A program made the position numbers and the translations under genes. This document shows positions 44,614 to 52,210 of a DNA stretch of 53,177 bases, in pieces. The notes beneath the pieces were generated by a model. That model was not told the DNA's origin. It did not search any database and saw only the letters and a program-made list of their open reading frames with translations. The DNA comes from Desulfobulbaceae bacterium (GTDB taxonomy: Bacteria > Desulfobacterota > Desulfobulbia > Desulfobulbales > Desulfocapsaceae), in assembly GCA_024227155.1 (NCBI GenBank), contig JAAELB010000330.1, forward strand, positions 1-53,177. The letters run 5' to 3'. Numbering within the stretch: the stretch's first letter is position 1; the number at the start of each line of letters is the position of its first letter.

Positions 44614-44814
44614 GTAGATGTTGTACGATTTGAAATTTTTTTTTGCTACCTTAGAAATTCGTTTTTAAGGTGCTTCGCCTCTATGATTGAGGTCAGTACA
44701 TCTATGTACGCTGCTGAACCTTCTGCTTGTGGGTTCAGCTTTATAAGCGGTCCCGATTTGGGTCCGATCCACAAAAGAGTGACACAGTCACAGTATGAGT
44801 AAGGAGTCAGTACA
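44614..44814 (+). promoter_or_regulatory. Leader region upstream of cold-shock gene with hairpins
   Basis: This stretch has two inverted repeats: GCTGAACC (44713-44720) with GGTTCAGC (44732-44739), and a small GTGAC-ACA-GTCAC near 44781-44793. Cold-shock mRNAs often have structured leaders that control translation. It begins with a fragment resembling the dispersed repeat (TACCTTAGAAATTC near 44648). No clear promoter was identified. Confidence 0.4.
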
Positions 44815-45015
44815 ATGGCAGAAGGTACAGTAAAGTGGTTTAATGATGCTAAAGGTTTTGGTTTTATTGAGCAGGATGGTGGACAGGATGTATTTGTACA
44901 TCATACAGCAATCCAGGCTGATGGTTTTAAATCCCTCGCCGAAGGAGAACGTGTTAGCTTTGATGTTGTGGATGGGCAGAAGGGGCCTGCAGCGCAAAAT
45001 GTAGTGAAGCTGTAA
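44815..45015 (+). CDS. Cold-shock protein, CspA family
   Basis: A 66-residue single cold-shock domain that binds single-stranded RNA or DNA. RNP1 is KGFGFIEQ and RNP2 is DVFVHHTAI. The N-terminus [13 protein letters not shown] is canonical. AAGGAG lies about 10 nt before the start. A perfect 17-bp terminator follows. CspA, CspD or related function cannot be told from sequence. Confidence 0.96.
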   Translation: MAEGTVKWFNDAKGFGFIEQDGGQDVFVHHTAIQADGFKSLAEGERVSFDVVDGQKGPAAQNVVKL

Positions 45016-45060
45016 TATTGGTAAAATTTGTGGGTTGAGTCTCAACTCAAATTCCATAAA

Positions 45061-45103
45061 ACAAAACAACCCTTGCCATTCCGGCAAGGGTTGTTTTGTT
45101 TGT
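45061..45103 (+). terminator. Strong bidirectional terminator
   Basis: A perfect 17-bp stem, ACAAAACAACCCTTGCC (45061-45077) with GGCAAGGGTTGTTTTGT (45083-45099), closes a 5-nt loop. T-rich sequence follows and A-rich sequence precedes it. It can end both the rightward csp transcript and the leftward cti transcript. Confidence 0.93.
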
Positions 45104-45119
45104 TCTTATGCATGTTGTA

Positions 45120-47483
45120 TTACTGATCTAATGCAAAGAAGTAATATCTGTTAAGATCAACCAGGCCTGAAGAAGTGGGGTCTGATTCATAAAATGCATT
45201 CTGGAACCAGTCGTATATCTCCCAAAAGTCAGGTTGTGCACGATTGACTCCATATTTATCCAGCCATTTCTGATCCGCATCACTGGCCGTATAGGTATCA
45301 AGTAACTTTAAAAAATCTGGCAGATCCTCATAATCAACAACAAAAAAATAATTAGGATAGGAACCGACAAATCCTTCAACAAAATCCACACGGTCTTTTG
45401 TTGAATCAAGGTATTGAGCTTCTCTAAAGAGAAACTTGACATTGTCGTGCCACCTGTCTATGACCGCTGAAATAACGACATCTCCATGGGAAGGTACATT
45501 TTTTATACGTATCCAGGCTACATTTGCATTGTGGCTTGCTACGTGTCTAAAAAATGAGATTCCGGGCGCGGATGTAGCAATAAATCCGGTGAGGAAATCC
45601 TCTATCGTCAGATATTTTTCAGGGAGTTTTGGGTATGGTACTCCGGCGGGGAGGTAGTTTTTTTCAAAACCGATATCCTCGACCTTGATATGATTATTGA
45701 CAATATCTTCAATGAATTCCCTGTTTGGTTCATCTGTGGCAAACTGAGTTCCAGCGGGAATCGGAGCGGGAGAATAATGAATCTTTTCAAGGTTGATTCC
45801 GGTGTACCAGGACTCCATGAGTTGTTTGCGGGAAGCAAGCGGCATAAAATCGAGAAAATAGCTTTCACCCTCGACACGGAGGGCGTCCATGTAGAGCCTT
45901 GTTGCCAGCTGGTGCCCAGCTGTGCCGTACACATCAAAGCCTGCAACCAGCGAATAGTAGATTCTCTCTAGCAGCGGGTAGTCAACCACCCAGACAGTTT
46001 GTGGAAGATTTCCCAGGACACCTTTATGCACCGATGCACTGTCAAAATGTCTGAAAACGGTGAGGAGTGGAGCGTCTCCAGCTTTGTCACCTTGCCATAT
46101 GTTATTTTTACCCAGGCCGTTTGGATAGTGGATCGCATAGAACTGTTGTCTTGCTTTATAAAAATCGATGGCCTTTTTGTAATGAGTATTCTCTAAAAGT
46201 GCTTTGTATAGTCTGTAATCACTGCCTTTTTCTCCTGGCATTCTTAAGGCATTAGAGTGGAATTTTAAAAAACCAGGATACTTTACAGACAAATCTGCGT
46301 CCGGGTCGAGAAACATGAGCCAGAAGTGATCGTTAATCACATTGAGGGCGATTTGCCCTTTACACACTGGACCCCGGATGAAGGTCATAATTACATAATG
46401 GACATTATCCAGTAACCACTGGTAACGCGATCGTGCCGGAATCTGCTCATATGTCTTGAATGGGTTGGCACTGAGGATAGGGTCATAACTGACAATATGC
46501 GGTTCTTCTTCCCACTTCGGTGTTATAAACAGCTCGTGGAACCTATTGTACTGGGCCATATCCAATGGGAATACCATATGTGTTTTATGCACAATGGTGG
46601 AATGGATTTTCCTGAATCGATAGTGAAAGCTGTCTGTTTCCGGATCATCATAGGGCCGAATCGTGGCTATTATTTCAATTGCTTGTCCAGGGCCGGTTGT
46701 CGATCTGACCAGCTCATAAAATTCGTTGCTGTCGGTTTTAAAATCTATGTGGGCTAAAAAAAGATGATCATAGAGATAACGTGCGGTCATCTGGTACTTA
46801 GGATCGGGATTGTTGAGAAAACCTTCCCATTTATCAACCATTTTTTGGTCGTTCTTATTAATCGCCTTTAAAGCAATCTGTTGTTTTGCCGTTGGGCCTT
46901 GACCTCCCTGGCTAAGCCAGCCGACAACTGTGTTGAACTCCTGGTTCTTGAGGGGAGGGAAGCCAAATGGCATGCCATTATTCGGGTGCTTTTTTAAATA
47001 TTTGCTAACTTCTTTGCTGTTTTCACTACAGGTTAAATCACTGGTTTCAGAGTAATAGCTACCTGTTACCTTGGGGGACAAACGTTTGTGGTCAAGTAAC
47101 ATGTACATTACAGACTCATCATAGCTCTGCTCTTCTGTCTGGCGTACGCTGAAAAAACCTTTTTTGCGCCAATCTTCAGTTGAGTGTCCATCAATGAACA
47201 GACGACTTGGGTCCATGGTTTCAAGCCGTGCTCCATTGTAGATCTGCTCTTTGCTTGCACCTCTTTCGAGCCCTTCCCAGGAACTTAATTTGAGCTGACA
47301 TGGCGAGTTGTAGCAGGAGTGGCAGACCACACAACGCTTTACCAGTACCGGCCGAACATCGCTCAGGTAGTCGAGTTGCTTGGCCGGAGGTTCAAAGTGA
47401 TAGGCTGGCGTTTGTGGAGGAGGGAACGCACAACCTGTTAAAAACAGCAAAAATAGTATGGTCAGGTAAAAAAATAACCGCAT
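45120..47483 (-). CDS. cti: Fatty acid cis/trans isomerase, heme lipoprotein
   Basis: Cti converts cis-unsaturated membrane fatty acids to trans, stiffening the membrane quickly under solvent or heat stress, and acts in the periplasm. I start at 47483 (MRLFF), with GAGG upstream, giving 787 residues. The lipobox LFLTGC places the lipid Cys at about 18, unlike the plain signal peptide of Pseudomonas Cti. The c-type heme site CVVCHSC is at about residues 51-57, followed by SPCQLKLSSWEGLERG. Length matches the family. It is isolated between a terminator and unrelated genes; Cti is not common outside Pseudomonas and Vibrio relatives. Confidence 0.93.
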   Translation of the reverse strand: MRLFFYLTILFLLFLTGCAFPPPQTPAYHFEPPAKQLDYLSDVRPVLVKRCVVCHSCYNSPCQLKLSSWEGLERGASKEQIYNGARLETMDPSRLFIDGHSTEDWRKKGFFSVRQTEEQSYDESVMYMLLDHKRLSPKVTGSYYSETSDLTCSENSKEVSKYLKKHPNNGMPFGFPPLKNQEFNTVVGWLSQGGQGPTAKQQIALKAINKNDQKMVDKWEGFLNNPDPKYQMTARYLYDHLFLAHIDFKTDSNEFYELVRSTTGPGQAIEIIATIRPYDDPETDSFHYRFRKIHSTIVHKTHMVFPLDMAQYNRFHELFITPKWEEEPHIVSYDPILSANPFKTYEQIPARSRYQWLLDNVHYVIMTFIRGPVCKGQIALNVINDHFWLMFLDPDADLSVKYPGFLKFHSNALRMPGEKGSDYRLYKALLENTHYKKAIDFYKARQQFYAIHYPNGLGKNNIWQGDKAGDAPLLTVFRHFDSASVHKGVLGNLPQTVWVVDYPLLERIYYSLVAGFDVYGTAGHQLATRLYMDALRVEGESYFLDFMPLASRKQLMESWYTGINLEKIHYSPAPIPAGTQFATDEPNREFIEDIVNNHIKVEDIGFEKNYLPAGVPYPKLPEKYLTIEDFLTGFIATSAPGISFFRHVASHNANVAWIRIKNVPSHGDVVISAVIDRWHDNVKFLFREAQYLDSTKDRVDFVEGFVGSYPNYFFVVDYEDLPDFLKLLDTYTASDADQKWLDKYGVNRAQPDFWEIYDWFQNAFYESDPTSSGLVDLNRYYFFALDQ

Positions 47484-47647
47484 GTTTCGCCTCATGAATC
47501 TGAATTTTGAGATAACCACCGTTCAACCAGCTCCGCCAACCAAAAACAATTAGACCTGGGGGCTTGTAAGAGATTATAAACTATTATGGTTATGACAGGC
47601 GATCATTTTCTTTGATAGAGTGGCATCAAAACGCAGAAACTAAGCTC

Positions 47648-48091
47648 CTAGAGACGATTGTACGATCTATGCCAGTTATTAATAGTTCTCGATCCACGAT
47701 CACCGCTGTCAAAGTAGTATGTTCCAATGTCTTCAATGTATAGTTCAACATAAACATGCGGGTTCGAGAGCTTTCCTAATTCGAGGGTTGTAGGGAGGGC
47801 AAAACAGACATACCCTTCCTTTTGACCATCAGTCACTTGGATATAATTTTTTCCAGGCAACGACATGAGTCGTGCTGAACCGCGTCCACCTTCGGCATAG
47901 ATTGAATAGTAATGGCAGTTGGGAGATCTCAGCGCTTTACGAAATTTTACATCCCACCCCTGTTTGACTCTGGAGTGCGATGTTGATATATGACGGTTAC
48001 TATCGTAACCCCTGTCGTGGTGTCTCTGTGCGAAAGCTAATTGAGGTGCCAGCAGTACAATGAGAAGTGCAATTTTAATTAATCCATTCAT
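47648..48091 (-). CDS. Small secreted protein, unknown
   Basis: About 147 residues from the ATG at 48091 (MNGLIK), preceded by GGGAG at a good distance; the longer open frame starting 48217 is not supported. Residues 1-20 form a signal peptide ending FAQ. The mature part is basic and Tyr/Ser-rich (AQRHHDRGYDSNRH, then SPNCHYYSIYAEGGRG), with a beta-rich C-terminus. It is probably periplasmic or exported. No family recognised. Confidence 0.75.
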   Translation of the reverse strand: MNGLIKIALLIVLLAPQLAFAQRHHDRGYDSNRHISTSHSRVKQGWDVKFRKALRSPNCHYYSIYAEGGRGSARLMSLPGKNYIQVTDGQKEGYVCFALPTTLELGKLSNPHVYVELYIEDIGTYYFDSGDRGSRTINNWHRSYNRL

Positions 48092-48310
48092 GGTCATCTC
48101 CCTGGGTGTGGTTTTGTTAAGCTTCTGTTGCAGTATGGGTACACCATAGGGAAAACTGGAGTTCTTATCTACGGGAAATGGGGTTATGTCGTTGTAAAAT
48201 CTATACATGTCTACCATGTCGGGTAGTATGTCGGCCTTACTGTAGAGGAGTTACATGGCGTGGGGGGGGAGTAGAGAAGCGAAGCCGGTAGCAGCCTCGC
48301 CTCTCAAATT

Positions 48311-48462
48311 AACACCCACAAGGGGGTATAAGTGCCTCGAAGGTCTCGTTACTCTCACTATCTGCCGGTTACTCTAAGTTATTAATTTCAATAGAGTCTC
48401 CAGATTACTCGGAGTCTGCGCTACCTGTTTTTTATTGCAGTTTTTCTGGAGTAAGGCACTAA
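48311..48462 (-). repeat. Dispersed modular hairpin repeat, copy H
   Basis: On the minus strand it begins TTAGTGCCTTACTCCAGAAA, 5 nt after the stop of the 218-residue gene. It shares GGTAGCGCAGACTCCGAGTA, AACTTAGAGTAACCGGCAGA and GAGGCACTTATACCCCCTTG with copies B and G. CTCCAGA and TCTGGAG form an inner stem. Confidence 0.9.
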
Positions 48463-48467
48463 ACTGT

Positions 48468-49124
48468 TTATACTTCAAAAAGACGCTGGGTGATTTTTTC
48501 TTTCTTCTCTTTGTTGTATTCATCCAGCCGATCGAGTTGTTTCGAATCAAGAGTGTCTTTGAGTTTATCCCTTAGTCTTTTACTCAGGTTTTCGTATTGT
48601 ACTTTGAAATCGTCCAGGGCACTTTTGCCTGATTTTGTAAGGTTGCCTACCAACTCAGTGAGTTGGTTTACACTGTCTTCCAGAACTGGTTTAAGCTTCT
48701 CTGCCTGTTCTTCTGTGAGTTGAAGGACAGATGAAAGCTCCTCTGTTAAGGAGTTTTTCACGTTTTTTACTGCTTTTTTGTCAATACTTAAGAGAAAGTC
48801 TTTAAATTTCAAGTATTCTTCACTGTTGAGCAGTTGCTTCACTTTTTCTTCAGTGCCTTTGGTTGCTGTGTCAAGTTTAGCGCTTAACTCTTCAAGTCGG
48901 AGAAAACCTTCATCAATCGATTCTTTGATATCAGTTTTCAGTTGAGCACTTTTGGCCTCAATTTCCGGTTTAAGTTGTGATATTTGTTCTCTGCTTAACC
49001 CAGATTTTTCCTCCAATTCTGAAATGATTTTTTCTGAATCAAATTGTTCTTCGGCTGCAAAGCTCATTGAAGTGAAAAAAAAGAGTGCGAGAAAAGTAAA
49101 AATTCTAAAATGAAATGTAGCCAT
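48468..49124 (-). CDS. Secreted helical protein with LTxxQ-like repeats
   Basis: A 218-residue protein with a signal peptide (1-23, ending SFAA) and an all-helical, charged mature part. A motif repeats: GLSREQISQLKPEIE near residue 41 and QLTEEQAEKLKPVLE near 135, with looser copies LNSEEYLKFKDFL and LDSKQLDRLDEY. This LTxxQ pattern is seen in periplasmic Spy/CpxP proteins. I infer a periplasmic chaperone or stress protein, though it is longer than Spy. Not certain. Confidence 0.75.
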   Translation of the reverse strand: MATFHFRIFTFLALFFFTSMSFAAEEQFDSEKIISELEEKSGLSREQISQLKPEIEAKSAQLKTDIKESIDEGFLRLEELSAKLDTATKGTEEKVKQLLNSEEYLKFKDFLLSIDKKAVKNVKNSLTEELSSVLQLTEEQAEKLKPVLEDSVNQLTELVGNLTKSGKSALDDFKVQYENLSKRLRDKLKDTLDSKQLDRLDEYNKEKKEKITQRLFEV

Positions 49125-49205
49125 TGGTAACCTCCATGCTGGCGTTTAGTGGTTTAAAGGATAGTTTTGTTAAGATTGTTATACATCTCAAAAGAAAGGG
49201 ATCGA

Positions 49206-49262
49206 AAGGGGTCAACTCTGCTTTTTGCTTTGCTGTATAGATCAAGAGCAGACTTGACCCTT
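49206..49262. repeat. Inverted-repeat element (GGGTCAA type)
   Basis: AAGGGGTCAACTCTGCT (49206-49222) and AGCAGACTTGACCCTT (49247-49262) are near-perfect inverted repeats. Such GGGGTCAxxTCT palindromes are commonly found flanking Y1/REP-associated transposase genes and as solitary REP-like elements. No transposase lies nearby, so this is a solitary copy. Confidence 0.6.
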
Positions 49263-49366
49263 CGCCTGACTCATCGCCCTATTTTCACCGAAATTGCCAT
49301 GAAAACAGGAGGGTCACATCCGGTGACTTGGCATGGTTATAATTTGATTTGGTTATAGATCTCAAA

Positions 49367-49618
49367 TTATTCAGGAATTGAAGGCAATTTATTGAGAGCA
49401 CAAATAAACCTCTCAATATCAAATGTTTCCTGACTTTGTAAAATTCCAAATATTTCTGTTGTCACTACACATCCAATTAATTCTTTAGATTCTTTCTCTG
49501 AATATCCTTCCTTGATAAGTCTATCAAAAGTTTGTTTTGTTTCCGGTGGATCGTTTGATTGAAGTTGATTATCCACAACTTCAATTATCGCTCTTTTCAA
49601 TTGAGGATTCTCTTTCAT
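49367..49618 (-). CDS. Small conserved-looking protein, unknown
   Basis: An 83-residue soluble, mostly helical protein beginning MKENPQLKRAIIEVVDNQL, with the segment KQTFDRLIKEGYSEKESKEL and the ending LNKLPSIPE. It lacks signal or membrane segments. I recall similar short proteins of unknown function but cannot name a family. There is no clear ribosome binding site; the upstream sequence is very A-rich. Confidence 0.65.
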   Translation of the reverse strand: MKENPQLKRAIIEVVDNQLQSNDPPETKQTFDRLIKEGYSEKESKELIGCVVTTEIFGILQSQETFDIERFICALNKLPSIPE

Positions 49619-49786
49619 GATTTTTGTTTTTTTAGAATTATAACGTATAAATCACCGCGCGCAAAAGATTGCCATATAATTATGCTGAGAAGCAAAATGT
49701 GGAACAAACTCATCAACCCCAAAAAACCGCGACCTTTTGCGTCCGGTGCATTTTTTTTGTGTGCGTAAAACACCTTATATATATAT

Positions 49787-49905
49787 CTAACCTGAATAGA
49801 TAGGAATTTTCTAAAATGCTTGGGTAAGTACCTTTACGAAATTATTTCGAAGTCTACGCTTATCTCTGCCTCAAAAACGCAGAAATTATTTCCTAAGGTA
49901 CTAAT
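49787..49905 (-). repeat. Dispersed modular hairpin repeat, copy I
   Basis: On the minus strand it reads TTAGTACCTTAGGAAATAAT with TTTCTGCGTTTTTG, then CGAAATAATTTCGTAAAGGT, ACTTACCCAAGCATTTTAGA, and ends TATCTATTCAGGTTAG. It is closely related to copy D and carries the same A/T variant of the outer arm (GTACC/GGTAC). Confidence 0.88.
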
Positions 49906-49935
49906 GCTTCGTAATATATTAATGTTTTTCAGCTA

Positions 49936-49969
49936 TTGACTTTATGGCCTTATGTAATTACAATACATA
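49936..49969 (+). promoter_or_regulatory. mazEF promoter with overlapping palindrome
   Basis: TTGACT (49936-49941) and TACAAT (49959-49964) are 17 nt apart. The inverted repeat TATGTA (49951-49956) / TACATA (49964-49969) overlaps the -10 box. This is a good candidate operator for MazE/MazEF autorepression. Confidence 0.65.
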
Positions 49970-50000
49970 CATTAACAACTAAAAACAAGGAGCTGCTACA

Positions 50001-50273
50001 ATGGAAAAGCAACTACGTTCAAAGGATATCAAACTGGTTCAGATTGGAAACTCAAAAGGAGTGCGCATACCAAAGGCGCTCCTGCAAAAATATGGCTTTT
50101 CCAACACTTTGTTGCTTGAAGAAACAGACAGAGGGCTGCTTCTCCGCAAGAAAGATGACCGCAAACTTTCTTGGGAAAATACGTATAAAGCCATGGCTAA
50201 TGAAAAGGAAGACTGGGACGACCTTGACACTACACTTCTTGACGGCCTGGAGGATGAGGGTTTTGAATATTAA
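50001..50273 (+). CDS. mazE: MazE-like antitoxin (AbrB/SpoVT fold)
   Basis: A 90-residue antitoxin. Residues 8-45 form the swapped-hairpin DNA-binding domain (IKLVQIGNSKGVRIPKALLQ). The acidic C-terminal half (EKEDWDDLDTTLLDGLEDEG) is of the kind that wraps around and blocks MazF. AAGGAG lies 8 nt upstream. It overlaps the toxin gene by 20 nt and is expected to repress the promoter at 49936. Confidence 0.9.
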   Translation: MEKQLRSKDIKLVQIGNSKGVRIPKALLQKYGFSNTLLLEETDRGLLLRKKDDRKLSWENTYKAMANEKEDWDDLDTTLLDGLEDEGFEY

Positions 50274-50589
50274 AAGGTACGAAATATATTTTGCTGATCT
50301 CAATCCAACCATAGGTAGCGAGATAAAAAAAGTCCGTCCAGTTGTCATAATTAGTCAAGATGACATGAATAAATATTTAGAAACTGTTGTCGTATGCCCA
50401 TTAACTTCAAAATTGCATCCTCTATGGAGGACTCGCCTCCAAATAAAATGCGCGAATAAAAAGTCTGAAATTGCGGTTGACCAAATCCGAACCATTAGCA
50501 AACTAAGATTGAAAAAGAAAATTGATAAATTATCTAATATCAAATCCGCTCAATTGCGAAAGCTCATTACCGATATGTATGGCGAATAG
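50254..50589 (+). CDS. mazF: MazF-like endoribonuclease toxin
   Basis: A 111-residue toxin (start ATG 50254; TTG 50263 is also possible) of the PemK/MazF family that cleaves mRNA. Signatures are YEIYFADLNPTIGSEIKKVR, RPVVIIS and VVCPLTSKLHP, then AVDQIRTISKLRL with the catalytic-region residues. It overlaps mazE by 20 nt, giving coupled translation. The open frame extends upstream through mazE but that part is not MazF-like. Confidence 0.92.
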   Translation: MRVLNIKRYEIYFADLNPTIGSEIKKVRPVVIISQDDMNKYLETVVVCPLTSKLHPLWRTRLQIKCANKKSEIAVDQIRTISKLRLKKKIDKLSNIKSAQLRKLITDMYGE

Positions 50590-50693
50590 TCATTTCCTTC
50601 ATAAATTCCCCACCAACGATCTTTCTTTGTATTGGTATCAACGTAAAGTTCAGCGAGAGCGGGGTTGTTTCGGCTTCCGCTGGAACGTTTTGT

Positions 50694-51424
50694 GTGTGCC
50701 CGGCATGGGCGTGAACTAATAGGGTTCAAGTACCCTGAAGTGTTCCTGTGTTAGGTTTTATAACTTAGCATGAATTACTAACCGAAGGCAAGGGCGTTAC
50801 CGTGAGGTAGGGTCTGAAGGAAGCCGGAGTGTAAACTTGCGAGCTGACGGACAGAAACGTCATGGGGCAAAGTCCCTGGGTAAGGCAGCACAACATGTCA
50901 ATGCCCAAGGAACAAGGGATACGGTAAATGGCGCGGCTGCGCAAGGGAAGTTCACGTTCTTATCCGGGGAGACCTGTTTTCCATGCGACATGATGTTGTT
51001 TCCAGTGAAATTACCGGCAGGGGCTACCGGTACAAAAAATGTCCCGGCACAAATGATGGAAGACTCTGCCTCGTTTGTGAGATACGAAACAAAGATGAGC
51101 AGACAGGAAACGAATTTTGCAGCGTCATATTGAGCAATTTGTATGATAAGAAGACAGGAGTCAGCAGAAGCCATAGTAGCCAAATGCCGGGAGTAATGTC
51201 CCGGACACGGTGAAGGGCTGAACGTCAAGGAGAGGATAGGTATTCATGGGCCTTGGACATACGTCGAATCCGAATGGAGGAGTACTGTTCAGGCGCGGAT
51301 TGGAAAAACCGACTCAAGTCTACATAGCCCGGTTATGGCCCGGCGACCTTGATGAAACGCCCTGTGCGGACCCGTATGCAGGGTGTTGTGGGGGCTGGGG
51401 GAGAAAAACCCCCGGCTACCTGAT
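50694..51424 (+). mobile_element. Group II intron lacking its protein gene
   Basis: About 731 nt. The 5' end GTGTGCCCGGCATGGGCGTG matches the second intron at 52211 (GTGCGCCCGG...). Shared internal blocks include CAGAAACGTCAT, GGGTAAG-CAGCACAACATG and GATACGGTAAATGGCGCG, and GAAGGGCTGAAC before the domain IV position. The 3' part has a domain V-like CCCTGTGCGGACCC / CAGGG hairpin at about 51361-51383 and a domain VI-like GGGGG/CCCCC stem ending CTACCTGAT. No reverse transcriptase is encoded, so it can move only with a protein supplied in trans. Exact ends are inferred from motif and the AY rule. Confidence 0.85.
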
Positions 51425-51449
51425 TATGAGTTTTTTATGCTGTATGTGT

Positions 51450-51935
51450 TCAATACTTTGATAGTATTTCCTGTTTTTCTATATCAAATTCCTTTTGAGT
51501 AATAATGCCAGAATCTTTTAGTTCTTTAAGTTTTTTTAATTCGGTGTACATATCTTTAGAATTAGAGCCTTCAGAACTGATGTTTACATTGCTATTTACG
51601 GTAAAATCTTTATCAGTGCCTCTTACAACTGGTTGAGCGGTGCCACCAGGTTGTACGCATTTAAAATGTAGCTCGGTTGATCCAAGACGACCTGGCGCTG
51701 CTGCTATCACTGTTTCACGTAGTGTTAGTACCTCAAGACTTTTTCTATCACAGAATTCAGTTGCTTCTTGGTAAACCTCCGCCTTGTTGCTTAGTGACAC
51801 ACCAATGCCGGGAGCACCATCTTTTTTACCAATGAAATATGAGTCCTGACTCATAGGGACAACACCCGTACTTGCGCAGCCAGAAATTATTATTAATAAT
51901 AATGTATTAGCAGATAGGATTCTTATTATATTCAT
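51450..51935 (-). CDS. Lipoprotein with C-terminal SHOCT-like domain
   Basis: About 161 residues from the ATG at 51935 (MNIIR), which has AAGG upstream; the 14 extra N-terminal residues of the open frame are not supported. The lipobox IISGC gives lipid Cys20. The mature part has a Ser/Asn-rich middle (NSNVNISSEGSNS). The end, LKKLKELKDSGIITQKEFDI, matches the short SHOCT domain, thought to mediate oligomerisation. The gene lies on the opposite strand between two group II introns. Confidence 0.8.
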   Translation of the reverse strand: MNIIRILSANTLLLIIISGCASTGVVPMSQDSYFIGKKDGAPGIGVSLSNKAEVYQEATEFCDRKSLEVLTLRETVIAAAPGRLGSTELHFKCVQPGGTAQPVVRGTDKDFTVNSNVNISSEGSNSKDMYTELKKLKELKDSGIITQKEFDIEKQEILSKY

Positions 51936-52077
51936 GTTTTTACCTTGTTTACACATAATGCCCGAGCTAACGGGCAAATTTGTCAGTGATAATGAGCTTG
52001 TTCGATTGTCGCTGTAAATTTGTCGTGTTGAGCGATTGGTTCCCTAGGCGCGCAGCGTTTCGGTGAACATGGTGTTG

Positions 52078-52091
52078 GCCGGGTACCCGGC
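52078..52091. repeat. Perfect 14-bp palindrome
   Basis: GCCGGGTACCCGGC is fully self-complementary with no spacer. It lies in the gap between the lipoprotein gene and the second intron, just before a longer hairpin. Confidence 0.6.
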
Positions 52092-52097
52092 ACCCCG

Positions 52098-52139
52098 GCA
52101 TGATCAAGTCGCGTGGCTGTTTACGCGACTTGATCATGC
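52098..52139. repeat. Perfect 16-bp hairpin
   Basis: GCATGATCAAGTCGCG (52098-52113) pairs fully with CGCGACTTGATCATGC (52124-52139) around a 10-nt loop. No T-run follows on either side, so it is not a standard terminator. It may be a target or recombination structure linked to the intron downstream. Confidence 0.7.
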
Positions 52140-52146
52140 CTAACAT

Positions 52147-52200
52147 AACCGGCAAGCCTCTGAGCTTGCCTTGAAACGCCGGAGTGGTTCTTGTCCGGTT
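52147..52200. repeat. Nested inverted repeats before second intron
   Basis: An outer stem AACCGG (52147-52152) / CCGGTT (52195-52200) encloses GGCAAGC (52151-52157) / GCTTGCC (52164-52170). The outer arm ends 10 nt before the intron 5' end. GCCTAAC at 52138-52144 matches the RYYYAAC core of integron attC sites, but the opposing box (GTTAATT) fits poorly. Confidence 0.5.
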
Positions 52201-52210
52201 AATTTGCTGG

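Noticed and set aside
49936-50253. Long open frame upstream of mazF, in frame with it, giving a 217-residue protein
   Set aside because: It overlaps mazE in another frame, shows no MazF similarity before residue 107, and mazF has a normal start at 50254.
50860-51228. 122-codon minus-strand open frame within the first intron
   Set aside because: The region is structured intron RNA shared with the second copy; the frame is not kept there.
51978-52210. A true integron attC site before the second intron
   Set aside because: One core box (GCCTAAC) fits, but the partner box GTTAATT does not match GTTRRRY and no integrase is visible; kept only as a speculative finding.
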